This document shows, piece by piece, positions 1 to 10,404 of a stretch of 64,000 nucleotides of DNA. Position numbers and translations under genes: made by a program. Within the stretch, counting starts at the first letter, position 1, and every line of letters begins with the position of its first letter. The notes below the pieces were generated by a model. That model saw only the letters and a list, made by a program, of their open reading frames with translations. It was not told where the DNA came from and ran no database searches. Origin of the DNA: Bacteroidota bacterium (GTDB lineage Bacteria > Bacteroidota > Bacteroidia > Sphingobacteriales > Sphingobacteriaceae); NCBI GenBank assembly GCA_013286325.1, contig JABDFZ010000001.1:1-64000 (forward strand), given 5' to 3'.

Positions 1-498
1 GCCGAAGCCGATCAGCCTATTAAGGGTTTTATAAGTGCCGAATGGCCAGCAGACAAGGCGGAAAAAATACTTACTGATCAGTTAAAATCAAAGGGAGAGT
101 ATATGAAGGATGAGTTTAAAGTCTTTTTAGATAGTCTGCGAAAAGGAAAAACTACAGACAATATTGACCCTGCCCTGTATTTTATTGCCAGGCCTAGTAT
201 ACAGAATTTTATAATGACGTGGTGCAGGTACGATCCTTTGCGGGGGATCAAAAGAATAAAGGCACCTATACTAATCATTCAGGGGACTACTGATAAGGTT
301 GTTTCAACTGATAACGGGCAAAGGTTTAAAAAGGCAAAATCAGAAGCCACCTATCTGGAAATCAAAGGCATGAACCATGTATTGAAGGAAGCTCCCGAAG
401 ATAATGATCAAAATATAGCCACCTATACCAAACCTGATTTACCTATTAAGCCTGAGCTTGTAACCGGAATTGTTGATTTTGTAAAGAGGGTAAGGTAA
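1..498 (+). CDS. Alpha/beta hydrolase, C-terminal part (5' truncated by window)
   Basis: The reading frame is open from the first base, so the gene begins outside the window; 165 residues are visible. The stretch PILIIQGTTDKVV is the usual beta-strand and turn that carries the acid residue of the alpha/beta hydrolase catalytic triad (Asp at visible residue 98). The histidine in KGMNHVLKEA (visible residue 126) fits the catalytic His. The nucleophile elbow lies upstream and is not seen. The internal ATG at 103 is not the true start, because coding sequence continues before it. The substrate cannot be told. It is followed by a palindromic repeat and no clear terminator. Confidence 0.75.
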   Translation, partial: AEADQPIKGFISAEWPADKAEKILTDQLKSKGEYMKDEFKVFLDSLRKGKTTDNIDPALYFIARPSIQNFIMTWCRYDPLRGIKRIKAPILIIQGTTDKVVSTDNGQRFKKAKSEATYLEIKGMNHVLKEAPEDNDQNIATYTKPDLPIKPELVTGIVDFVKRVR

Positions 499-575
499 AA
501 GACACTTAAGTCTGAATATTAAATAAAAAACGTGTTTAGCGATTAGAATTCTCAAAGACTTAATTATAAAAAATG

Positions 576-711
576 TTGTCATTTCGAACGACAGAGAGAA
601 ACTATCTCTTGAGCGTAGCGAAAAATCTTCTACAGCTAGCATTGACGCCATACAAGTAGCCGACATACATATTGCAGAAGATTTCTCCTCGTTCCTCGTT
701 CGAAATGACAA
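576..711. repeat. Palindromic MITE/REP-like element with 16-bp perfect terminal arms
   Basis: TTGTCATTTCGAACGA at 576-591 is the exact reverse complement of 696-711. A second nested inverted pair (AAATCTTCT at 623-631 and AGAAGATTT at 676-684) lets the 136-bp unit fold into a long stem. It fills the spacer between the convergent hydrolase and DinB genes. Short elements like this, built on TCGTTCGAAATGAC, are common between Bacteroidota genes (from memory, not searched here). A translatable minus-strand frame across it is not a gene. Confidence 0.75.
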
Positions 712-734
712 TCCGGTTGTTTAATACTACACTT

Positions 735-1211
735 TTAACTTTTCCAGTCACCAAGCACCCTTCTTAGCGCAATAATCTCTCCAATATGATAGGAGTTATG
801 GTCTGCCAGTTGCAGTGCTTCGCGTAAAATAGTTTGTCCGTCGCCGTGCTCTAATACCTGGTAAATATTGCTGTGCTCCAATAGCTCAATAAACTCGTCT
901 AAATCGCTGTCAATCTGTTTGATCGATCCTTTCCAGGCATCTTCATGTTCCGGGGCATTTTCTTTAGGCCAGTAGTCATCAGGCCATTTTGGTGATTGAT
1001 GATTAGCATCCTTGCTGAATTGCAGCATATCCCATTGCGCAATACGGATATGTTCAACCAGTTGCCAAATACTGTAGGGCATACCATCGGGCTTTACACC
1101 CCGCAATGAAGGTTTTAGGCCTTTTATAGCATCGTGAAAGGAAGCATGGGCACTGCCGCCAAGCAGTAGTTTTGTTAATTCGTTAATTAATATTTTATGC
1201 TGATCGTTCAT
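735..1211 (-). CDS. DinB family protein
   Basis: The 158-aa protein has the DinB/YfiT-like four-helix bundle pattern: an early histidine in LVEHIRIAQWD (about residue 53) and the late pair in DHNSYHIGEI (about residues 138-142), which normally bind a divalent metal. Many members are putative thiol-dependent transferases (YfiT, bacillithiol transferase type), but the substrate here is unknown. The ATG start is supported by a normal helical N terminus. Cytoplasmic, no signal peptide. A second, unrelated-looking DinB protein sits at 53442-53897. Family call is firm, function open. Confidence 0.8.
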   Translation of the reverse strand: MNDQHKILINELTKLLLGGSAHASFHDAIKGLKPSLRGVKPDGMPYSIWQLVEHIRIAQWDMLQFSKDANHQSPKWPDDYWPKENAPEHEDAWKGSIKQIDSDLDEFIELLEHSNIYQVLEHGDGQTILREALQLADHNSYHIGEIIALRRVLGDWKS

Positions 1212-1294
1212 ATCGTTTTGGTTTACTATGCAACAAATATTGTTTAAATTGGTTGAAAATAATTCATTTCGGATTTAACTTAACGTCTTTTTGT

Positions 1295-1314
1295 AACACT
1301 TGTATAGAAGTGTT
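1295..1314. promoter_or_regulatory. Dyad in the promoter spacer between dinB-like and DUF885 genes
   Basis: AACACTT, six bases, then AAGTGTT forms a perfect 7+7 dyad, extended by GT before and AC after with one extra base. It lies 68 bp before the GTG of the DUF885 gene and 84 bp from the divergent DinB-like gene, so it could be an operator for either. No regulator gene is adjacent. Weak evidence only. Confidence 0.3.
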
Positions 1315-1381
1315 TACATTATTTAATTTATTTCGGCTAAATGTTTTAAGTTTATCCATCAAAAATTAAACAGATAAACCT

Positions 1382-3157
1382 GTGATTAAAAAACTATTAT
1401 TTATGGCCTGTCTTATTTATGCCGTGCTTATCGGTTGTAAAAAAGATGGTTCATCTGCCGGACCCCTGCAAGGCAAGGATGATGCCGCATTTGCTATTTA
1501 TGAAAACTCCTTTCTGAATGGTTTATGGAAATTAAACCCTGATTGGGCAACTACATCAGGTTATCATAAATACGATAGCTTATTGTTTGTGCCTGACGAT
1601 AAAAACAGGGATAAAATGATTAGCTATGCTAAAGTACAGATAGATTCATTAAGCAGGTTTGAAGTAACTACATTGTCGGAATCCAACAGGATTGATTACC
1701 ACATGATGCAGAATCAAATGGAATCGATAGAATGGAGCCTCCAGCAACTAAAATCGTTCCAGTGGGATCCCTCATCCTATAATGTAATCAGCACATTTGC
1801 CTACATACTAAACGAGCATTACGAACCGCTTGATAGGCGACTGCGCAGTTTTTACCAGAAAATGGCCAATATCCCGGCCTATTATAAAGAGGCTGAAAAA
1901 CAGATTAAAAACCCTGCTACTGATTTAACTAATCTGGCAATAGATCAGCATCTTAATGGCGTTGGTGTTATAGAAAAGGATTTTGCCGACTCGCTAAAAA
2001 AGTCATCTATACCACAGGCAGAACAAAAACCTATGCTCGAGCGGGCACGTTTATCTGCAGAGGCAATTAAGGCTTATGCTGCATGGCTAAAGGCACTAAA
2101 AAATGATCATCCACGTAGCTTCAGATTAGGTAAGGAGCTTTATGAGTCGAAATTTAAGTATGAAATTCAATCTGAGTCTATGGCTCAACAGGTCTATAAT
2201 GCAGCTTTCGAACGGAAAAAATATCTGCATCATGAGATGGCAAAGATCAGCAAAAAATTGTGGCCAAAATATTTCGGTACAAAACCAATGCCTTCTGATT
2301 CATTAGACATGATAGCTCAACTGATAGATACCATATCAGCCAAACACGTTGCACCTAATGAATTTCAGTCAGCCATTGAAAAACAAATTCCGAAACTTAC
2401 TGCTTTTGTAAAGTCAAAAGATCTTGTTACGCTCGATCCTTCAAAGCCACTGGTAATACGTAAGGAGCCAGGTTATATGGCAGGCGTTGCCGGTGCATCA
2501 ATGAGCTCTCCGGGAGCGTATGATAAAGGCGGCAATTCTTATTTTAATGTAGGAAGCCTGAACGGATGGGCGGCAGATAAAGCTGAAAGCTATTTGCGGG
2601 AATATAACCAGTATACCCTACAACTGCTATGTATCCATGAAGCCATTCCGGGGCATTACGTGCAGCAGGTGTATGCTAATAAATCGCCAAGCTTAATCAA
2701 GTCTGTTTTCGCTAATGGTGCGATGGCCGAAGGCTGGGCCGTTTACTGCGAAGAAATGATGCTGGATAACGGCTTTGGGGGTGATGAACCTGAGATGAGG
2801 CTGATGTGGTGCAAATTGCACCTGCGCGAGGTTTGCAACACCATTTTAGATTATAAAGTGCATACAGAAAATATGGCAAGGCAGGACGCTTTGAAAATGC
2901 TTACCCACGAGGCTTTTCAGCAACAGGCAGAAGCTGAAGGGAAATGGAAACGGGTAACTGTAAGCAGTGTGCAACTGGACAGCTATTTTACAGGCTACAA
3001 AGAAATAATAGACCTGCGTGAAGCTTACAAAAAGAAAATGGGTGATAAGTATAAGTTAAAAGATTTTAATGAGAAGTTTTTAAGCTATGGCAGCGCACCT
3101 GTAAGATATATTAAAGAAGCTATGCTGGCCAAGAGCGTTGTTAGTAACGGACAGTAG
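1382..3157 (+). CDS. DUF885 family zinc peptidase-like lipoprotein
   Basis: The 591-aa protein opens with a lipoprotein signal ending in LIGC (lipid-attached Cys19), so it should sit in a membrane facing the periplasm or surface. The C-terminal half holds HEAIPGH (H419 to H425), the HExxPGH metal-binding signature of DUF885 proteins, followed by a Glu-rich EGWAVYCEEMM segment typical of the family. DUF885 proteins are thought to be metallopeptidases or carboxypeptidase-like enzymes; the substrate is unknown. The start is GTG at 1382; no ATG lies before the signal peptide. A second DUF885 protein of the same length is at 38405-40180 and could be a distant paralogue. Confidence 0.85.
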   Translation: MIKKLLFMACLIYAVLIGCKKDGSSAGPLQGKDDAAFAIYENSFLNGLWKLNPDWATTSGYHKYDSLLFVPDDKNRDKMISYAKVQIDSLSRFEVTTLSESNRIDYHMMQNQMESIEWSLQQLKSFQWDPSSYNVISTFAYILNEHYEPLDRRLRSFYQKMANIPAYYKEAEKQIKNPATDLTNLAIDQHLNGVGVIEKDFADSLKKSSIPQAEQKPMLERARLSAEAIKAYAAWLKALKNDHPRSFRLGKELYESKFKYEIQSESMAQQVYNAAFERKKYLHHEMAKISKKLWPKYFGTKPMPSDSLDMIAQLIDTISAKHVAPNEFQSAIEKQIPKLTAFVKSKDLVTLDPSKPLVIRKEPGYMAGVAGASMSSPGAYDKGGNSYFNVGSLNGWAADKAESYLREYNQYTLQLLCIHEAIPGHYVQQVYANKSPSLIKSVFANGAMAEGWAVYCEEMMLDNGFGGDEPEMRLMWCKLHLREVCNTILDYKVHTENMARQDALKMLTHEAFQQQAEAEGKWKRVTVSSVQLDSYFTGYKEIIDLREAYKKKMGDKYKLKDFNEKFLSYGSAPVRYIKEAMLAKSVVSNGQ

Positions 3158-3622
3158 TTGTAGTTTACAGCATACGGTTTGCAATTAGCAGTTAAAGGTT
3201 ACATATTATTTTGTTTTAAAATCCTAAAAACTGCAAACTGAACAATTGGTATTACATTTGCAGGCGTATGAGCGTTATGTCGCTGTAATTAAAAATTAAA
3301 AAGCTGTTTAAATTCGCAGGAAAGAATTAATTTTTAATTATATTACAGCATCTCCTCCTAAACCAAGCTAGTTATTATCAACAAGTGTTTAAAGCCAAAC
3401 ACATTGGCATGGTTTTATTTTAAATAAACAGGGTAATAATTTCCCCATATTGTAGATTATTTTACTCGTATTTCCCAATATTCCCACCTGGTATCTTTTT
3501 TCCCAAAAACAAATATTCCAACCAATTACCTGAAGGCACTTTTCTCCGGATGGGTACGATTTTTGCAGATATTATTATGTATTTTTTACATATTATCTGT
3601 ACACTCTCAAATTCACATTATC
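3158..3622. other. Long spacer with AT-rich inverted repeat, no gene
   Basis: No open frame with coding character is seen. TAATTAAAAATTAA at 3286-3299 is the exact reverse complement of 3327-3340 and would form a 14-bp stem with a 27-base loop. Just after the DUF885 stop lie words such as TTTGCAATTAGCAGTT and AACTGCAAACTG, one of the self-complementary spacer repeat types of this genome. Together with the small frame and terminator downstream, the spacer could specify a short transcript, but no promoter could be fixed. Confidence 0.4.
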
Positions 3623-3724
3623 ATGAGCACTCTCGCAATAATAGGTATCGCAATACAGGCAGTTCCTGTGTTCTTTATCATTAAAACAAGTATTTCCATG
3701 ATAAAACGTAAAAGCATATACTAA
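3623..3724 (+). CDS. Possible 33-aa hydrophobic peptide
   Basis: An ATG frame encodes a 33-residue peptide: a hydrophobic run (LAIIGIAIQAVPVFFII) followed by a basic tail (KRKSIY), the layout of a single-pass inner-membrane microprotein. A strong factor-independent terminator follows 54 bp after the stop, which fits a short independent transcript. No family is recognised and the frame is short enough to occur by chance, so this is only a candidate. Confidence 0.3.
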   Translation: MSTLAIIGIAIQAVPVFFIIKTSISMIKRKSIY

Positions 3725-3777
3725 TTAAAAGTATAAGCATTTATGCTTTATTAAATTATGGTTAATATCATATTTTA

Positions 3778-3806
3778 AACTCTGGGGTTTTGCTCCGGAG
3801 TTTTTT
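3778..3806 (+). terminator. Factor-independent terminator
   Basis: AACTCTGGGG pairs with CTCCGGAGTT (two G-U pairs) around a TTTTG loop and runs straight into six T residues. It ends whatever is transcribed from the 3158-3777 spacer and isolates the downstream gene. Confidence 0.75.
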
Positions 3807-3982
3807 GTTTCAGGCGTAACCAGTTTAATTCGTTTTCGTATAAAACTTTGAGTGAAAATTTAATGATAATGCTAATTTAAGAAATAGCCGGGGTTGAGAG
3901 CCTGGCTATTTCTATTTTATAGCCTAATTCCTGTTATTCCTCCGCTTAGTTATTTTTCTACCTGTTATCTGTTTGCTTTATA

Positions 3983-3990
3983 TATCTTTA
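3983..3990 (+). promoter_or_regulatory. -7 box (TATCTTTA) for the DUF6263-like gene
   Basis: It fits the Bacteroidota -7 consensus TAnnTTTG at seven of eight positions and lies 20 bp before the ATG. No good -33 TTTG is seen at normal spacing, so the call rests on the -7 box only. Confidence 0.4.
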
Positions 3991-4010
3991 GCCGGATTAA
4001 AACCTTAAAC

Positions 4011-4931
4011 ATGAAACATCTTTTAAACTTTCTTTTATTATTTACAGTAGTAAGCGTATGCCAGGCGCAAAAAGTTAAACCCTCTTTAAACTTAACCAAA
4101 GGGAATACCTATTACCATGTAACCACCGCTAATTCAGCAATGGTGCAAAGCATTAATGGCCAGGAAAACAAAATAGATTTAACCATATCTGGCAAAATGG
4201 CTTTTAAGGTGCTGGATAAAACAGATACCGTTTATAAAATGGAAGTAACCTATGAATGGCTGACTATGAAAGTTGGTATGGCGGGCAATACTATAGATAT
4301 AGACTCCAAAAAAAATGATCCAAATGATATTCCATCCTCAATTATGGCAGCAATTACTAATAAGCCATTTAATATCACCTTAACCAAAAGCGGCAAAGTA
4401 ATCTCTGTTGAGAATATGGATAAAATTATAGCAGGTGTTTTTGATGGCTTTACACAAATTGATGCCACTAAAAAGGAACAGCTCAAAGCACAGTTTTCAC
4501 AATCCTTTGGGCCCGATGCTTTTAGAGGGAGTATAGAAATAGCTACAGCGATTTATCCTGATAAAGCAGTTGCTAAAAATGACAAATGGACTGTAAATAC
4601 CATGTTGAGCGCACCGGTAAAAGCGAATGTTCAAATGAATTATGAATTGACAGACATTTTGGGCGATTCGTACCAAATTCATGGTGAAGGGACTATGAAC
4701 ACGGATAAAAATGCAAAACCAATGGTGGTTAACGGATTATCAATAAGCTATAATCTTAACGGCACAACCATAACTGATATCAAGGCCGATAAAACAACAG
4801 GCTGGATAAGCGAAGTAAAATCGAAACAGGCAATGAAAGGTGATATGCAAATACCTGATGGCCCAAGTGTTCCGGGAGGAATGACCATTCCGATGACATT
4901 TGCCACTGATATATTAGTGTCGAACAAATAG
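4011..4931 (+). CDS. Secreted DUF6263-like protein
   Basis: The 306-aa product starts with a clear signal peptide (MKHLLNFLLLFTVVSVCQAQ), so the ATG at 4011 is chosen over a longer in-frame TTG start with no function. The mature part is a beta-rich, threonine- and asparagine-rich chain with no catalytic motif. Its overall plan (N-terminal LTKGNTYYHV, middle TKSGKVISVENMD, C-terminal TGWISEVKSKQAM) matches Bacteroidota proteins named DUF6263; this is recognition from memory. Probably periplasmic or outer-membrane associated. A TATCTTTA box lies at 3983-3990. Confidence 0.65.
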   Translation: MKHLLNFLLLFTVVSVCQAQKVKPSLNLTKGNTYYHVTTANSAMVQSINGQENKIDLTISGKMAFKVLDKTDTVYKMEVTYEWLTMKVGMAGNTIDIDSKKNDPNDIPSSIMAAITNKPFNITLTKSGKVISVENMDKIIAGVFDGFTQIDATKKEQLKAQFSQSFGPDAFRGSIEIATAIYPDKAVAKNDKWTVNTMLSAPVKANVQMNYELTDILGDSYQIHGEGTMNTDKNAKPMVVNGLSISYNLNGTTITDIKADKTTGWISEVKSKQAMKGDMQIPDGPSVPGGMTIPMTFATDILVSNK

Positions 4932-4958
4932 CCTTATAACGGACACCCCGAATAAACC

Positions 4959-5007
4959 AATCCCCCAATAAAGGAATGACTTTAACTTTTTCCTTTGTTG
5001 GGGGATT
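4959..5007. terminator. Bidirectional hairpin between convergent genes
   Basis: An 18-bp stem: arm 4959-4976 (AATCCCCCAATAAAGGAA) pairs with arm 4990-5007 with one G-U pair and a 13-base loop. It sits between the stops of the DUF6263-like gene and the opposing WxxGxW gene. No strong T run follows on either side, so it may act as a barrier or mRNA end stabiliser as much as a terminator. Confidence 0.6.
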
Positions 5008-5014
5008 ATTGATA

Positions 5015-5323
5015 TTAACGCCATCTGCCGGCTACCCATACGTATCCACCGTGATGATGTCTCCATCTGCCGGCTACCCATACTGCGCCCGGACGCGGAG
5101 GTTCAACCCAATAACCCGGTTTGTAAACATAGGTACCTCCGCTTGGAGTCCATTCTTCCGCAACCCATACGTGGCGTGGTGAAGGGCGGTAGGGCCGCCT
5201 TACAACAACGGTACGCGGGCGCTCCATACGTGCCCTGACTACAATTTCCTGTGCTTTGCTGTTTGCCACTGCAAACAATGATATTGCTGAAAATAACATT
5301 AAAACTCTTCCGTACTTTTTCAT
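5015..5323 (-). CDS. Secreted WxxGxW-repeat protein
   Basis: The 102-aa product has a signal peptide ending near SKAQ and then a basic, Trp/Tyr-rich body with repeated VWVAxxW and YKPGYW units: VWVAEEW, YKPGYWVE, VWVAGRW and again VWVAGRW at the very C terminus. These are the WxxGxW (YXWGXW) repeats found in small exported proteins of Bacteroidota and Proteobacteria, of unknown role. The last two repeats are also nearly identical as DNA (around 5030-5087), a likely recent internal duplication. Confidence 0.75.
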   Translation of the reverse strand: MKKYGRVLMLFSAISLFAVANSKAQEIVVRARMERPRTVVVRRPYRPSPRHVWVAEEWTPSGGTYVYKPGYWVEPPRPGAVWVAGRWRHHHGGYVWVAGRWR

Positions 5324-5453
5324 AGTGAAATTTTATTGGTTTTTATTCTATGACAAAGCAGATGAGTAAGGGTTTAATATATTTTTTAAAATCGCTTTAA
5401 TTTTCAATTTAAACAAATCTTAAATCGAACTTCCAAAACCCGAAATATTATAA

Positions 5454-7487
<2,034 letters not shown>

Positions 7488-7599
7488 AACCGCACAAAAC
7501 TTCATCTTAGTTTAACTTTTAGTTTATTGTTTTGATGTATCAATACAATTACATACATATTGGGTTGTTTTAACACAAAAAGTTTCGGTATTCAACTTA

Positions 7600-7704
7600 T
7601 TCACTCTATATTTATGGCTTCATATGGCAGGTATCCTACCTGCTTATTGTGATAAGGTTTAGGTTAAAGCCTCCAAACAGCGAGTGTGCGGAGGCTTTAT
7701 ATTT
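7600..7704 (+). ncRNA. Possible structured small RNA or ligA 3' UTR
   Basis: The 325-bp spacer after ligA holds no gene but has two clean hairpins: GCAGGTA-TCC-TACCTGC (7627-7643) and the terminator at 7666-7698. The end of ligA is 180 bp away, so these may belong to a short independent RNA or a long 3' UTR. No known RNA family is recognised and no promoter was fixed. Confidence 0.25.
7666..7704 (+). terminator. Terminator upstream of the DUF5686 gene
   Basis: AAAGCCTCC (7666-7674) and GGAGGCTTT (7690-7698) form a perfect 9-bp stem with a 15-base loop, followed by the T-rich ATATTTTTA. The remaining bases up to 7812 hold only AT-rich promoter-like sequence. Confidence 0.75.
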
Positions 7705-7812
7705 TTATAAATTTCCACTTTTTATCTCCCGCTCTGCGTTTAACAAAAATTAACAAAAATGCCCGATGGCTTTAAATTAAATTAACAGACCTTAGCGCAA
7801 ACAACCTGCTAA

Positions 7813-10266
7813 ATGAAATTTTCTATACCTTTCACCCTGCTTCTTTTTATAAGCCTTAGTGTATTTTCACAAACATTTACCATAAGCGGAAAGATAACCG
7901 ACGAACATAATAATGCAATACCATTTGCCAGTGTTTATATTAAAAACACCACTAAAGGAACATCAGCAAACAGCGAAGGCGAATATGGCCTGCAGCTAAA
8001 ACCCGGCACTTACGATGTGCAATACAAAGCAGTGGGCTATCAGCAGCAAAGCCGCAAAATCGAACTCAGGGGTAACCAGGTAATTAATATTAATTTAACA
8101 ACAGAGACTTACCAGTTAAGCGATGTAATTGTTAAATCGGGCGGCGAAGATCCTGCTTACGAAATTATCAGGAAAGCTATAAAAAAGCGAAAAAGTCACC
8201 TTAATGAAGTCAACGCCTACACTTGCGAAGTTTATATTAAAGGCTTACAAAAATTACTGGCTGCCCCTAAAAAAGTTCTTGGCTTTGATGTGCAGAAGAT
8301 GACCAACGAAATGGGGCTCGACTCTAACCGCAGAGGGATAGTTTATCTTTCAGAATCAGAATCGAAATACAGTTTTATGCGACCTGATAATGTACATGAG
8401 GAAATGATCTCATCAAAAGTATCAGGTAGTAACCAGGCGTTTAGCTACAACAGGGCATCGGATTTAAAGGTGAATTTTTACGAGAATATGCAAACCTGGG
8501 ATGGCCTTAGCCTGCGCCCGTTGATATCACCCATTGCAGACAATGCCCTGTTTTATTACAATTACAAATACATTGGCTTTACAACTGAGAACGGCGAAAC
8601 TGTTGACAAGATAAAGGTAACACCTAAACGTGGTTATGACGCTTGCTTCCAGGGGTATCTATACATTCTTGAAAGCGACTGGCGTATTTATAGTTTGGAC
8701 TTTTTCATCACCAAAAAACAGAATATCAATTTTGTTGACACCCTTAAACTAAGTGAGCAATTTTTACCTGTAAATCAGCACGCATGGATGCCGTCGTCCG
8801 TTAAATTTGAATTTACAGCCGGGTTGCTTGGCTTTAAAGTTGGCGGGTATTTTATTTCAGTATATAAAGATTACGACCTCAACCCAACCTTCAATAAAAA
8901 GGAATTTAAAGAGGTAATGAAAGTCACCCGTGAAAGCAATAAAAAAGATTCGGCCTATTGGGAAAATGAGCGCCCTATTCCTTTAACTGTTGAGGAAAAA
9001 ACCGATTATAAAAACAAGGCTGTACTGGCTAAAAAGCGCGAATCAAAAACCTACCTCGACTCACTCGATAAGGTAAACAATAAGTTTAGTTTGATTGACC
9101 TTGCCTACAAAGACTATCGGCACAGCAACAGGTATAACCATGAGTATTATAACCTTGATGCTATTTTACCATCGATAAGATTTAATACTGTGCAGGGCTT
9201 TAATCTCAATTATGGGGCATCATTCAGCAAGCTAATAGACAGCACAACAAGCAAATATTTGGTTATAGGAGCCAAAGCAGGATATGGTTTTTCGGATAAG
9301 AAATTTACCGGGAGTGTGTATGCAGCCATACCAGCGGGCTCTTACAACCTGGGTTTTAATGCAGGTTCTGAAATAATTGATCTCAATAACCATAACCCAG
9401 TTTCGCCATTAATTAATTCAGTTTATAGTTTGTTTGAGCGGCAGAACTATGAGAAGTTCTATCAAAAACAATATGCTTCAGTATCGCTAAGTAAACGCAT
9501 AACCGGAGGATGGATGGCCAGCGGCTATGTTGAGTGGGCAGACCGGAAATCGCTCCAAAATGCATCATCTTACAGTTTTCTCAAGCCGGGCAACAGGGAA
9601 TATACATCGAATAATCCGTTTACCCCTAACCAGGACAATCCGCTATTTGCTGATAATCAGTCATTCAAAGTATCGGTACGTACTACCTACGATTTCAGCG
9701 ATAAATATGAAACCTATCCAACCGGAAGGAGATATCTGCCATCAAAATATCCTACAATCGGCCTGACTTATACCAAGGGGATCAAAGACTTTTTGGGTTC
9801 GGATGTAGACTACGATTTGCTTACTGCCGATGTTTCTAAATCAAACATCAATGCAGGTATATTCGGCCAAACGTCATTCTTTGTGGGTGCTGGTAAGTTT
9901 TTGAATAACAGCAATCTTTTCTATCCTGATTACAAACAATTTTCGGGAAATCAAATCCTGATTTCAAAGGGCGGGATCAATAGCTTTTTATTGCTGAATT
10001 ATTATGCGTTTAGCACTTACACCAAATATATTGAAGGGCACCTGGAGCAAAATTTTTCAGGCTTTTTCCTGAATAAGATCCCACTCATAAGAAAATTGAA
10101 ATTGCAGGAAATTGTTGACATTAACTACCTCTCAACCCCAACGCTTAAAAATTACACTGAATTGGGTTTTGGTGTTCAGTATCTTAATTTCCGTTTAATG
10201 TATGGCACATCGTTCAACAGCGGCAGCAATATACATTCAGCTTTCAGAATAGGCGTTAGTTTTTAG
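7813..10266 (+). CDS. DUF5686 / carboxypeptidase-like regulatory domain outer-membrane protein
   Basis: The 817-aa protein starts with a signal peptide (cleavage near FSQ), followed by a CarboxypepD_reg-like beta domain at about residues 23-105 (SGKITDEHNNAIPFASVYIK, then GTYDVQYKAVGY), the module also found at the N terminus of SusC-type receptors. The rest matches DUF5686 proteins and should form a beta-barrel; it ends FRIGVSF with the terminal Phe typical of barrel proteins. There is no TonB plug, so it is not a SusC receptor. Role unknown, likely in outer-membrane or cell-surface biology. Preceded by a terminator and followed by its own spacer, so probably monocistronic. Confidence 0.85.
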   Translation: MKFSIPFTLLLFISLSVFSQTFTISGKITDEHNNAIPFASVYIKNTTKGTSANSEGEYGLQLKPGTYDVQYKAVGYQQQSRKIELRGNQVININLTTETYQLSDVIVKSGGEDPAYEIIRKAIKKRKSHLNEVNAYTCEVYIKGLQKLLAAPKKVLGFDVQKMTNEMGLDSNRRGIVYLSESESKYSFMRPDNVHEEMISSKVSGSNQAFSYNRASDLKVNFYENMQTWDGLSLRPLISPIADNALFYYNYKYIGFTTENGETVDKIKVTPKRGYDACFQGYLYILESDWRIYSLDFFITKKQNINFVDTLKLSEQFLPVNQHAWMPSSVKFEFTAGLLGFKVGGYFISVYKDYDLNPTFNKKEFKEVMKVTRESNKKDSAYWENERPIPLTVEEKTDYKNKAVLAKKRESKTYLDSLDKVNNKFSLIDLAYKDYRHSNRYNHEYYNLDAILPSIRFNTVQGFNLNYGASFSKLIDSTTSKYLVIGAKAGYGFSDKKFTGSVYAAIPAGSYNLGFNAGSEIIDLNNHNPVSPLINSVYSLFERQNYEKFYQKQYASVSLSKRITGGWMASGYVEWADRKSLQNASSYSFLKPGNREYTSNNPFTPNQDNPLFADNQSFKVSVRTTYDFSDKYETYPTGRRYLPSKYPTIGLTYTKGIKDFLGSDVDYDLLTADVSKSNINAGIFGQTSFFVGAGKFLNNSNLFYPDYKQFSGNQILISKGGINSFLLLNYYAFSTYTKYIEGHLEQNFSGFFLNKIPLIRKLKLQEIVDINYLSTPTLKNYTELGFGVQYLNFRLMYGTSFNSGSNIHSAFRIGVSF

Positions 10267-10280
10267 GTTAGAGAAAAGTC

Positions 10281-10370
10281 AATAGTCGATGGACCATGGA
10301 CCATGGTAAAATCTGTTAGCATCAATTTTAAAATCTACAGACTATGGACTATCGACCATGGACTAAAAAA
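10281..10370. repeat. CCATGG-word spacer repeat
   Basis: The spacer before dapA holds GGACCATGGACCATGG and, 45 bp on, GGACTATCGACCATGGACT: tandem, self-complementary variants of GTCCATGG/GACTATNG. The same words recur in several dcw spacers (see 22592, 24000 and 25325) and in looser form at 45085. No coding content. Confidence 0.7.
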
Positions 10371-10404
10371 ACATTTATTATCTTAGCAACTTTTAATTAC
10401 TAAC

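Noticed and set aside
439..711. 90-aa minus-strand frame
   Set aside because: It runs across the 576-711 palindromic element and the end of the hydrolase gene; composition reflects the repeat.
4976..5182. 68-aa plus-strand frame with SPSAGYPY repeats
   Set aside because: It is the antisense of the WxxGxW repeat gene; the repeated peptide comes from that gene's own repeats.
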